From Polynucleobacter hirudinilacicola (GTDB taxonomy: Bacteria; Pseudomonadota; Gammaproteobacteria; Burkholderiales; Burkholderiaceae): a stretch of DNA of 64,000 nucleotides. The notes under the pieces were generated by a model. That model saw nothing but the letters and a program-made list of their open reading frames with translations, made no database searches and was not told where the DNA came from. The stretch lies in assembly GCF_002192535.1 (NCBI RefSeq), contig NZ_NAIA01000003.1, forward strand, positions 651,954-715,953, given 5' to 3'. Both the position numbers and the translations under genes were made by a program. Positions 37,263-44,852 of this stretch are shown in pieces. Position 1 is the stretch's first letter, and each line of letters opens with the position of its first letter.

Positions 37263-37787
37263 ATCGCTACTGAAAAATTGCAGCGCATTAACCGGGAAAT
37301 TACTGCTCCTGAAGTGCGTTTGATTGGAATTGATGGAGAGCCCATCGGTGTAGTTAAGTTGAGTGAAGCCTTGGCTGCAGCAGAAGAGAAAGAGACCGAT
37401 CTGGTTGAAATTGCTCCGACAGCTGAACCACCTGTAGTTCGCATCATGGACTTCGGCAAATTCAAATACCAAGAAGCCAAGCGTCAGCATGAAGCCAAGC
37501 TGAAGCAAAAAGTGATTCAGGTGAAGGAAGTGAAATTCCGTCCCGGCACAGATGATGGTGACTATGGTGTAAAGCTACGCAATCTAATCCGCTTTTTGGA
37601 AGATGGCGATAAGACAAAGATTACGTTGCGGTTTCGGGGTCGAGAAATGGCCCACCAAGAAATCGGAGCGAGAATGTTGGAACGTTTGAAGTTGGATTTG
37701 CAAGAGCATGGCCAAGTTGAACAGTTTCCAAAAATGGAAGGCCGCCAGATGGTGATGGTATTGGCCCCCATTCGTAAGGCTAAGTAA
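37263..37787 (+). CDS. infC: Translation initiation factor IF-3, non-canonical ATC start
   Basis: Binds the 30S subunit and checks start-codon pairing. The 174-residue protein runs from [18 protein letters not shown] through the linker [18 protein letters not shown] to [11 protein letters not shown]. No ATG, GTG or TTG gives a full N-terminus; an ATC with AAAGGA nine bases ahead yields the normal start [11 protein letters not shown]. Rare AUU/AUC starts are a known feature of infC and underlie autoregulation by IF-3. A TTG five codons in, if used, would truncate the protein slightly. Confidence 0.93.
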   Translation: MATEKLQRINREITAPEVRLIGIDGEPIGVVKLSEALAAAEEKETDLVEIAPTAEPPVVRIMDFGKFKYQEAKRQHEAKLKQKVIQVKEVKFRPGTDDGDYGVKLRNLIRFLEDGDKTKITLRFRGREMAHQEIGARMLERLKLDLQEHGQVEQFPKMEGRQMVMVLAPIRKAK

Positions 37788-37914
37788 CTAGGTTCTACCT
37801 GGTTCTTATGTAGGGAGGCGCTGAAAAGTGCTGGCAGTTTGAAGTGCTTCTGGGTACAGGAAGAGTAACCGTCGGTTACCACCTATGTTGCACAAGTAAA
37901 TGAAGGGGTGCTTT
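37788..37914 (+). promoter_or_regulatory. infC-rpmI leader, possible L20 control region
   Basis: This 127-base gap is long for the operon and contains a perfect GTAACC/GGTTAC hairpin (37865-37879, loop GTC). In E. coli ribosomal protein L20 represses rpmI-rplT translation by binding structured RNA in this position, so a similar role is possible. The hairpin is seen; the regulation is inferred, and I could not fold the pseudoknot by hand. Confidence 0.35.
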
Positions 37915-38112
37915 ATGCCCAAGATGAAGAGCAAGAGTAGCGCTAAGAAGCGCTTCACGGTTCGCGCAGGCGGAACGATTAAACGAGGTCAGGCTTTCAA
38001 ACGCCATATCCTTACCAAGAAGACCACAAAGAACAAGCGTCATTTACGTGGTTCCACTGAAGTTGCGAAAGCTGACGTTAAGTCAATTCGCTCCATGCTT
38101 CCTTACGCTTAA
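37915..38112 (+). CDS. rpmI: 50S ribosomal protein L35
   Basis: A 65-residue, very basic ribosomal protein starting [14 protein letters not shown] and ending SIRSMLPYA, the family length and ends. The internal ATG before PKMK is chosen; an upstream ATG five codons earlier would add MKGCF, which is not seen in L35. A GGGG-containing Shine-Dalgarno lies ahead. It precedes rplT by 25 bases. Confidence 0.97.
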   Translation: MPKMKSKSSAKKRFTVRAGGTIKRGQAFKRHILTKKTTKNKRHLRGSTEVAKADVKSIRSMLPYA

Positions 38113-38137
38113 CCTCAGACTAAATTAGGAGAATTCA

Positions 38138-38503
38138 ATGCCAAGAGTCAAACGTGGGGTTACAGCAAGAGCCCGTCATAAAAAAATCACTGATGCCGCA
38201 ACAGGTTACCGCGGTCGTCGTAAAAACGTATTCCGTATTGCTAAGCAAGCGGTTATGCGTGCTGGTCAATATGCATATCGTGACCGTCGCAATAAGAAAC
38301 GTGTATTCCGCGCTTTGTGGATTGCTCGTATCAACGCGGCAGTGCGTGAGCATGACATGACTTATAGCGTATTCATGAATGGTATGAAGAAAGCATCTAT
38401 CGATCTCGATCGTAAAGTTCTTTCTGATATGGCCATTGCTGACAAACCGGCTTTTGCCGCTTTGGTTACTCGGATTAAATCCGTAGTAAACGCTGCAGCT
38501 TAA
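38138..38503 (+). CDS. rplT: 50S ribosomal protein L20
   Basis: An assembly-initiating large-subunit protein of 121 residues: [17 protein letters not shown] at the N-terminus, then [17 protein letters not shown] and the globular C-terminal part with [15 protein letters not shown] strong AGGAG lies before the ATG. In well-studied bacteria L20 also represses its own operon. Confidence 0.98.
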   Translation: MPRVKRGVTARARHKKITDAATGYRGRRKNVFRIAKQAVMRAGQYAYRDRRNKKRVFRALWIARINAAVREHDMTYSVFMNGMKKASIDLDRKVLSDMAIADKPAFAALVTRIKSVVNAAA

Positions 38504-38505
38504 TT

Positions 38506-38525
38506 CTTAGTTTCTAAAAACTAAG
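38506..38525 (+). other. Stem-loop just before pheS
   Basis: A perfect 8-bp stem (CTTAGTTT / AAACTAAG) with loop CTAA fills most of the 27-base gap between rplT and pheS and ends five bases before the pheS ATG. No Shine-Dalgarno is visible there, so the structure may affect pheS initiation or coupling to rplT. There is no T-run. Confidence 0.5.
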
Positions 38526-38530
38526 CTGCA

Positions 38531-39577
38531 ATGGTTTCTCTCGACCAAATTGTCGAGGATGCTAAACGTGATTTCCTCGGAGCTGCCGATGCGGCGGCTC
38601 TGGAGGACGCGAAAGCCAAGTATCTCGGTAAATCAGGTGTTCTCACTGAGCGTTTAAAAGCGCTTGGTGGAATGTCGCCTGAGGAGCGCAAGAGTGCTGG
38701 CGCCCAAATTAATCAAATCAAAACCCAAGTAGAAGCTGCGTTACAAGAGCGTCGCCAAGCTTTGGCTGATGCCGTATTAATGCAACGTCTTGCAGCAGAG
38801 TCTATTGATGTTTCAATGCCGGGCCGTGGTCAGGCAGTAGGTAGCTTGCATCCTGTGATGCGCACCTGGGAGCGCGTTGAAGAGATCTTCCGCTCCATTG
38901 GTTTTGATGTAGCTGATGGCCCTGAAATTGAAACCGATTGGTTTAATTTCACTGCTTTAAATAGTCCTGAGAATCATCCTGCGCGCTCGATGCAGGATAC
39001 TTTTTATATTGATGGCAAAGATTCCAATGGCAAACCTTTGTTATTGCGCACGCATACCAGTCCGATCCAGGTTAGGTATGCAAGTGAGCATGTCAAGAAA
39101 TATGCCAACGCCGATGTAATGCCCCCAATTAAGGTCATTGCACCCGGTAGAACCTATCGTGTTGATAGTGATGCCACCCATTCACCCATGTTTCATCAAG
39201 TGGAAGGTTTATGGATTGCAGAGAGTGTTTCATTTGCTGATCTGAAGGGCGTGTATACCGATTTCTTAAGAACCTTCTTTGAAACGAGTGAGCTGCAAGT
39301 GCGTTTCCGCCCATCCTATTTTCCGTTCACTGAGCCTTCTGCTGAGATTGATATGGCCTTTGGTAGCGGTAAGCTTGCTGGTCGCTGGCTAGAAATCTCT
39401 GGAGCAGGGCAGGTTCATCCAAACGTATTGCGCAATATGGGGATTGATCCAGAACGCTATACCGGATTTGCCTTTGGTTCTGGTTTAGAGCGCTTAACCA
39501 TGTTGCGTTACGGCGTTGATGACTTACGTCTTTTCTTTGAAAACGATTTGCGTTTCTTAGCGCAGTTCCCTGCATAA
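38531..39577 (+). CDS. pheS: Phenylalanyl-tRNA synthetase alpha subunit
   Basis: Catalytic subunit of the alpha2-beta2 class II enzyme; 348 residues. The N-terminal coiled-coil arm (about 1-85) contacts tRNA. Catalytic segments include [27 protein letters not shown] (motif 2 region) and the motif 3 [17 protein letters not shown]. It is followed by pheT. Confidence 0.98.
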   Translation: MVSLDQIVEDAKRDFLGAADAAALEDAKAKYLGKSGVLTERLKALGGMSPEERKSAGAQINQIKTQVEAALQERRQALADAVLMQRLAAESIDVSMPGRGQAVGSLHPVMRTWERVEEIFRSIGFDVADGPEIETDWFNFTALNSPENHPARSMQDTFYIDGKDSNGKPLLLRTHTSPIQVRYASEHVKKYANADVMPPIKVIAPGRTYRVDSDATHSPMFHQVEGLWIAESVSFADLKGVYTDFLRTFFETSELQVRFRPSYFPFTEPSAEIDMAFGSGKLAGRWLEISGAGQVHPNVLRNMGIDPERYTGFAFGSGLERLTMLRYGVDDLRLFFENDLRFLAQFPA

Positions 39578-39605
39578 CAATATTTTTTAAAACTTAGATC
39601 GCGCT

Positions 39606-42062
39606 ATGCAATTTTCTGAATCTTGGCTCCGTCAGTATGTGAACCCATCGCTAGATAGCGATGCACTGGGCCATGCAATGACGATGGCTGGTTTAGAAGT
39701 AGAAGAGCAGCATTCAGTTGCCCCTGCCTTTACTAAGATCGTAGTGGCGCAGATTCTCTCTGCCGAGCAACATCCTGATGCCGATCGTTTGCGTGTTTGC
39801 AAAGTAGATGCTGGTACTGGTCAAGAATTACAAATCGTTTGCGGTGCACCGAATGCACGTGCTGGTATCAAAATCCCTTGTGCCTTGGTAGGCGCAGAAT
39901 TACCGCCAGCAGAAGCAGGTGGCAAGGCATTTATGATCAAAGTAGGCAAACTCCGTGGCGTAGAAAGCCAAGGCATGCTGTGTTCTGGTCGCGAACTTGG
40001 TCTTGGTGATGATCACGAAGGCATCTTAGAGCTGCCAGTTGATGCACCAATAGGTAAAGATATTCGTGAGTACCTTGATCTAGACGATCAAATCTTTGTG
40101 ATTAAGTTAACCCCTAATAAAGCGGATTGCCTCTCTCTGATGGGAATGGCAAGAGAGGTCTCAGCGATTACTGGAGCAGCACTTTGTGCGCCCAAATGGA
40201 ATCCCCCGGCAGTATCCATACAAGACAAACGTAAAGTCACGGTAGAGAATAAAGAGCTCTGCGGCCGCTTTGCAGGTCGCGTGATTCGTGGCGTTAATCC
40301 ACAGGCAAAAACACCTGATTGGATTATTCAACGCCTATGTCATGCTGGCCAAAGAAGTATTTCAGCATTGGTTGATCTTTCTAACTATGTCATGTTAGAG
40401 ATGGGTCAGCCTACCCACGTATTTGACATTGATAAATTGAATGGTGATATTACTGTGCGTTGGGCCAAAGCAGGGGAAGCCCTGGAGCTGCTCAATGGCC
40501 AAACTGTGACTTTACAGGGCCCAGACTCTGCGGGCAAGATGCAAGATGCTGGTGTGGTTGCTGACCAATCTGGCCCAGTAGCGCTTGCAGGCATTATGGG
40601 CGGTAATCACTGTGCCGTAACTGATGACACCAAAAATATCTATGTAGAGGCAGCTTATTGGTTGCCTTCAGCGATTCAGGGGCGTGCCCGTCGCTTTAAT
40701 TTCAGTACCGATGCAGCGCATCGTTTTGAGCGTGGTGTTGATCCACAAAATACCGTCAATTGCCTTGAGTACCTATCTTCTCTAATTCTAGAGGTATGTG
40801 GTGGCCAAGCAGGCCCAGTGGATGACCAGGTTTTAAATGTGCCAGAACGTAAGGTAGTGAAAATGCGTTTGGCTAGAGCTGAAAAGGTGATTGGCATTCC
40901 ATTGACCAATGACATTGTTGCCGATGTATTTAAGCGTCTTGGATTTGAATTCAAGCAAGAAGGTGATGTTTTTGTTGTAACACCACCAAGCTATCGTTTT
41001 GATATTGAGATCGAAGAAGATTTAATTGAAGAAGTCGCACGCATGTACGGCTTTGAGAATATTCCTGACATACCTCCAGTTGCCCCATTGAAAATGAGTG
41101 CAAAGGCAGAGGCTAAGCGCGGCATTCATTTGTTGCGCCAGCGTTTTGCTCTCCAGGGTTATCAAGAAGCGGTCAATTTCGGATTTACCGATCTTGAGAG
41201 TGAAAAGCGCCTTACTGGCGTTGCTCAGAAAGATGTTATTGCTGTTCTCAATCCAATTGCTAGTCAATATGGCGTCATGCGCAGTACCTTATGGGGTGGC
41301 TTGCTGAATAACCTCAAGGCCAATCTAAATCGTGGCGCAGGTCGAGTGCGCTTATTTGAGGCTGGTCGTGTGTTTCATCGTGATTCCAGCGTGCAAGAGC
41401 AGTCTGGTAAAGTTGCGGGCTTTCATCAACCCCAGAAAGTGGGTGGCTTAGCTTATGGTGCGTTTGTTCCGGAACAGTGGGCAAGTGCTAATCGAATGGT
41501 CGATTTCTTTGATGTGAAGGGTGATCTCGAGCGAGTTTTAGATCCGCTCCATTTTGTTACTGAGGCTACACAACACCCAGCATTGCATCCAGGTCGTTCA
41601 GCGCAGATCTTCTTAAAAACAACTTCAGGAAAAACTGCAGTGGGTTGGATTGGAGAATTGCATCCCGGCTTGCAACAGTCTTATGAGTTGCCGCAGGCCC
41701 CCGTTCTTTTTGAGTTAGATTTAGATGTCATTAGAGATTTGGGTTTGCCCCAACCAGAAGAGTTGAGTAAGTTCCCGGCTGTACAGCGTGACTTAGCCTT
41801 GGTAGTGAAACAAAATGTTTCTGCGCAATCTTTATTGGATGCCATGGCAGCAAGCAAGCAGAATTTTGTCCGTACTATCGAGCTCTTTGATGAGTTCAGG
41901 CCTAAGGCAGGTTCTAGCAGCATGGCTGATGATGAGAAGAGTTTGGCTTTCCGAGTCACTCTCTTAAATCCACAGGAAACTCTGCAAGACCCTCAAATTG
42001 ATGCAGTTATGGCCGCTTTATTGGGCGCCGTAGAAAAAAAGTGCGCGGCCCGTCTGCGCTAG
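39606..42062 (+). CDS. pheT: Phenylalanyl-tRNA synthetase beta subunit
   Basis: Editing and tRNA-binding subunit; 818 residues. It has an N-terminal EMAP-like tRNA-binding domain (about 40-150, HPDADRLRVCKVDAG), the B3/B4 editing domain, B5 repeat, the inactive catalytic-like core and a C-terminal FDX-ACB anticodon-binding domain (about 725-818, FPAVQRDLALVV). It ends 45 bases before ihfA, the standard pheST-ihfA order. Confidence 0.98.
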   Translation: MQFSESWLRQYVNPSLDSDALGHAMTMAGLEVEEQHSVAPAFTKIVVAQILSAEQHPDADRLRVCKVDAGTGQELQIVCGAPNARAGIKIPCALVGAELPPAEAGGKAFMIKVGKLRGVESQGMLCSGRELGLGDDHEGILELPVDAPIGKDIREYLDLDDQIFVIKLTPNKADCLSLMGMAREVSAITGAALCAPKWNPPAVSIQDKRKVTVENKELCGRFAGRVIRGVNPQAKTPDWIIQRLCHAGQRSISALVDLSNYVMLEMGQPTHVFDIDKLNGDITVRWAKAGEALELLNGQTVTLQGPDSAGKMQDAGVVADQSGPVALAGIMGGNHCAVTDDTKNIYVEAAYWLPSAIQGRARRFNFSTDAAHRFERGVDPQNTVNCLEYLSSLILEVCGGQAGPVDDQVLNVPERKVVKMRLARAEKVIGIPLTNDIVADVFKRLGFEFKQEGDVFVVTPPSYRFDIEIEEDLIEEVARMYGFENIPDIPPVAPLKMSAKAEAKRGIHLLRQRFALQGYQEAVNFGFTDLESEKRLTGVAQKDVIAVLNPIASQYGVMRSTLWGGLLNNLKANLNRGAGRVRLFEAGRVFHRDSSVQEQSGKVAGFHQPQKVGGLAYGAFVPEQWASANRMVDFFDVKGDLERVLDPLHFVTEATQHPALHPGRSAQIFLKTTSGKTAVGWIGELHPGLQQSYELPQAPVLFELDLDVIRDLGLPQPEELSKFPAVQRDLALVVKQNVSAQSLLDAMAASKQNFVRTIELFDEFRPKAGSSSMADDEKSLAFRVTLLNPQETLQDPQIDAVMAALLGAVEKKCAARLR

Positions 42063-42107
42063 GTTTAGTATTAGAGAAATACCAAGAAGCTACAGAAGAG
42101 ACTAGCA

Positions 42108-42431
42108 ATGACTGAATTAATGAATAACGACACTGTTACCAAGAATGAGCTATCAGAAGCGCTCTTTGATCAGGTTGGTTTAAACAAGCGTGAAGCTAAA
42201 GACATGATTGATGCTTTTTTTGATCGTATTGGTCAATCTCTTGAGTCTGGTGTTGAGGTAAAGATTTCTGGCTTTGGTAATTTTCAGCTACGCAATAAAT
42301 CGGCTCGTCCTGGCCGAAATCCAAAAACAGGTCAAATGATTCCGATAGCGGCAAGACGTGTAGTTACTTTTCATGCAAGTCAAAAGCTTAAAGATGTAGT
42401 GGAGTCACATGCTCGAGAAAACCGAGTTTGA
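42108..42431 (+). CDS. ihfA: Integration host factor subunit alpha
   Basis: DNA-bending nucleoid protein that pairs with IhfB; 107 residues. The beta-arm region [21 protein letters not shown] and the following [13 protein letters not shown] are typical of the HU/IHF fold, and the position behind pheT identifies the alpha subunit. Its last 23 bases overlap the start of the MerR-type gene. Confidence 0.96.
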   Translation: MTELMNNDTVTKNELSEALFDQVGLNKREAKDMIDAFFDRIGQSLESGVEVKISGFGNFQLRNKSARPGRNPKTGQMIPIAARRVVTFHASQKLKDVVESHARENRV

Positions 42432-42759
42432 TGCTAGCTCGGCACTGCCGAGCTCTCAACTTCCCCCAATCCCGGCAAAGCGCTATTTCACAATTGGTGA
42501 AGTTGCTGAGCTTTGTGGCGTACGTTCACACGTATTGCGTTACTGGGAGCAGGAGTTCACGCAGCTTAGCCCCCAGAAACGTCGTGGCAATCGCCGCTAC
42601 TACCAGCACCATGAAGTGGTGTTGATTCGTAAAATCAGAGCGCTTCTGTATGAGGAGGGCTTTACCATTAGTGGCGCTAGAAACCGCCTTGATGAAGTGC
42701 GCGGCGAGCTCCGCCTGCGCGATGAATTGCAAGCGGTTCTGCAAATTCTGTCTAAATAG
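42409..42759 (+). CDS. MerR-family transcriptional regulator
   Basis: A 116-residue winged-helix regulator: [25 protein letters not shown] (helix-turn-helix, about 25-49) followed by the wing [14 protein letters not shown] and a short coiled-coil dimer helix. It has no C-terminal effector domain and no metal-binding Cys pair, unlike CueR or ZntR. A MerR gene overlapping ihfA is conserved in many proteobacteria; its targets are unknown. Confidence 0.92.
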   Translation: MLEKTEFDASSALPSSQLPPIPAKRYFTIGEVAELCGVRSHVLRYWEQEFTQLSPQKRRGNRRYYQHHEVVLIRKIRALLYEEGFTISGARNRLDEVRGELRLRDELQAVLQILSK

Positions 42760-42784
42760 TTACTGATACAATTTTGTCTCTTGT

Positions 42785-42861
<77 letters not shown>

Positions 42862-42891
42862 CCAATCTTTAGTGTTTTAATTGACTCCAAG

Positions 42892-43311
42892 ATGACCGTA
42901 CCAAATCACACACCTCATATACATGAGCGAACCAGTTTCTTTGGCTTAGATATTCCTTTTCTGGATCATTTGGGCGTTGTCCCAGAATATGCTCAGGATG
43001 GTAAGTCACGCATTAGTCTTGAGCTAAAACCAGAATTTACGAATAGCTTTCAGGTTGCGCATGGCGGCCTCATCATGACTTTGCTTGATTTTGCGATGGC
43101 TGCAGCGGCACGAAGTGCGGCTCAGCATGCCCTAGGCGTTATTACGATTGACATGACCACCAGTTTCTTGCGACCTAGTACTGGCAAGATCGTAGTAGAG
43201 GGTAGCGTCTTAAAGGCTGGCAAAACTGTCAATTACTGTGAAGCAGTGGTTTTAAATGGCGCAGGCGAGATTACGGCTAAAGCCAGTGGTACATTTACCC
43301 TGAGAAGGTAG
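42892..43311 (+). CDS. PaaI-type hot-dog thioesterase
   Basis: A 139-residue hot-dog-fold acyl-CoA thioesterase of the PaaI group, with the family stretch NSFQVAHGGLIMTLLDFAMAAAA and the C-terminal half TIDMTTSFLRP. The substrate is unknown. The ATG giving MTVPNHTPHIHERT is chosen; the open frame otherwise extends back through the tRNA, which cannot be coding. It ends before the AT-rich leader of the H-NS-like gene. Confidence 0.88.
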   Translation: MTVPNHTPHIHERTSFFGLDIPFLDHLGVVPEYAQDGKSRISLELKPEFTNSFQVAHGGLIMTLLDFAMAAAARSAAQHALGVITIDMTTSFLRPSTGKIVVEGSVLKAGKTVNYCEAVVLNGAGEITAKASGTFTLRR

Positions 43312-43320
43312 TATTTCGAG

Positions 43321-43500
43321 TAGATTTTCTATTATCGATATTAATATTTATAATAATTATATCGATTAATGTAATTTAAGTCCCATTAGACCTTTAAATA
43401 AAAGGTTAATAATATATTTACTCTCTAATTAATTTATATATAATTAAGAAATAAATGGCTTAATTAAGTTATTTAAATAATCAATTATTCGGAGAAAAAT
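43321..43500. promoter_or_regulatory. Very AT-rich leader of the H-NS-like gene
   Basis: About 84% A+T by hand count (29 G or C in 180 bases), far above the rest of the window. It holds an inverted repeat ATCGATAT/ATATCGAT (43334-43341 and 43359-43366, 17-base spacer) and an ACCTTT/AAAGGT hairpin (43390-43406). H-NS proteins bind AT-rich curved DNA and often repress their own genes, so an autoregulatory region is the likely role. A CGGAGAAA Shine-Dalgarno ends it. Confidence 0.55.
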
Positions 43501-43504
43501 ATAG

Positions 43505-43789
43505 ATGTCTTCCTATAAAGACTTATTGGCTCAGCGCGAGCAGTTAGATAAACAGATTAAAGAGGCGATTGCACGTGAAAAAGCCGATGGAATTGTTAAA
43601 GCTAAGGCAATCATTGAACAGTATAGCTTAAGTGCTTCTGATTTATTTAGCCGTAAAGCGGGCGTTAAGAGCGGTGGCGGCAAGGTTGCCCCTAAATACC
43701 GCAATCCTTCAACAGGGGAAACCTGGACAGGTCGTGGCAAGGCTCCAAAGTGGATTGATGGCAAAGATCGTGGCAACTACTTGATCTAA
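43505..43789 (+). CDS. H-NS-family nucleoid protein
   Basis: A 94-residue DNA-binding protein: an N-terminal coiled-coil (about 5-40, LLAQREQLDKQIKEAIARE) and a C-terminal H-NS DNA-binding domain with KYRNPSTGETWTGRGKAPKW, whose GRGKAP loop fits the AT-hook-like minor-groove contact. It is shorter than E. coli H-NS (137), as is usual for betaproteobacterial H-NS/BpH3-like proteins. It likely compacts DNA and silences AT-rich genes. Confidence 0.92.
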   Translation: MSSYKDLLAQREQLDKQIKEAIAREKADGIVKAKAIIEQYSLSASDLFSRKAGVKSGGGKVAPKYRNPSTGETWTGRGKAPKWIDGKDRGNYLI

Positions 43790-43811
43790 GTTATTGGTTT
43801 GATTGATATTT

Positions 43812-43838
43812 AAAAGGGCCGCATTAGCGGCCTTTTTT
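43812..43838. terminator. Convergent terminator between the H-NS-like and HTH genes
   Basis: A GC-rich stem GGCCGC/GCGGCC with loop ATTA, extended by a G-T wobble and A-T pairs, followed by TTTTTT on the plus strand and flanked by AAAA on the left, giving a T-run on the minus strand as well. It can terminate both convergent transcripts. Confidence 0.85.
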
Positions 43839-43853
43839 ATCGTTAGCAGGCTT

Positions 43854-44552
43854 TTAGGTGCATTTCTTGGCTAGGGCCTCTATAAAAATGGGTTCCAATA
43901 GCTCATGTCGGCCTCCCTGGGGCCAGGATTGGTCTTCTTCGATATTGGTCGCTGGGTATCCAATGATGAGGGGATTATGCTCAATCAGGCCATTTTGTAG
44001 CTCTTCAACCAGGTTCTCCGTAAACTGGGGTTTATGGCCATTGTTCTCATCTGCAAGGGCCACAACGCCAGGATGAAGCTTAATAAAACCTTCATCTACT
44101 AGAATAGGAATGCGCTGTGTGTCCTTGTTTTTACTGAGATAATGGATTAAGTGAACCTGCTCTACCGGTGGGATGAGGGCATCCAAAAAGATTAAGTCAG
44201 GGGCAATGGAGACTGCCCTCATTAGGCCCTCTAAGCTATCAATGGCAACCTCCATTTCCACTTTTAATTGCCAGTCTTGAATAGATTCCAAGAGGTCCTG
44301 GCTATTTTCAGCTCGGCGGAATATCCCCATGGCAATGCAGTTTTGGCTGGTTTTTTGTCGCATAGCCCGTTTTCTGCGTTGAAGTTGTTGTTCAAGAGAG
44401 CTTGCCAATATCCTTCTATGGCCCCCACGGGTCTTCCAGGCGATTAACTCACCTAATTCCACCATTTTTTGCACAGTTCCAAGGGATACCTGCAAAATCT
44501 TGGCGCTTTGTCTAGTGCTGAGATATTCCATATCTGGGGTAACGGTTTTCAT
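43854..44552 (-). CDS. Excisionase-type HTH protein with pseudo-receiver domain
   Basis: A 232-residue regulator. The N-terminus (about 9-55) is a MerR/excisionase-like DNA-binding domain: LSTRQSAKILQVSLGTVQKM and WKTRGGHRRI. After a basic linker, residues about 72-190 look like a response-regulator receiver: beta-strand IAMGIF, VEMEVAIDSLEGLM, PDLIFLDALIPP with D124 at the phospho-acceptor position. The acidic pair expected after the first strand is missing (FRRAEN), so it is probably not phosphorylated in the usual way. It lies between the H-NS-like gene and divergent sucA. Confidence 0.8.
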   Translation of the reverse strand: MKTVTPDMEYLSTRQSAKILQVSLGTVQKMVELGELIAWKTRGGHRRILASSLEQQLQRRKRAMRQKTSQNCIAMGIFRRAENSQDLLESIQDWQLKVEMEVAIDSLEGLMRAVSIAPDLIFLDALIPPVEQVHLIHYLSKNKDTQRIPILVDEGFIKLHPGVVALADENNGHKPQFTENLVEELQNGLIEHNPLIIGYPATNIEEDQSWPQGGRHELLEPIFIEALAKKCT

Positions 44553-44852
44553 ATTTCCCTTAATTTCATTAATTCATTTGAAGATTTAGAGAATAAAAAT
44601 CAAACCTTAGAGAATCTGTCGGCCAATCTTGAAAGCAGGGTAGGAAAGTTCTTATTAAGTTCATCCCAAGAGGGAAATAAGCCCAAACTTCCAAAAATCA
44701 GGGAAAGCCCTTTATGTAGCCGTGGTCAATCGTGTTAAATTACTGATGTAGTGACAGTATTTGCACAGATCAATTCGTAAAACGGTATAGCCGCGTAACG
44801 GATGGTTTTAACCACAGTTTTTAATCGGGAAACCCGATGAAAGGTGAGCATC
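44553..44852. other. Divergent intergenic region upstream of sucA
   Basis: This 300-base stretch holds no convincing gene; the short open frames in it have no recognisable product. It should contain the sucA promoter: TTGCAC and TATAGC occur at 44760-44790, but their 19-base spacing is poor, so I do not call a promoter. A perfect hairpin ATCGGG-AAA-CCCGAT (44824-44838) sits directly before the sucA Shine-Dalgarno GAAAGG. Confidence 0.5.
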
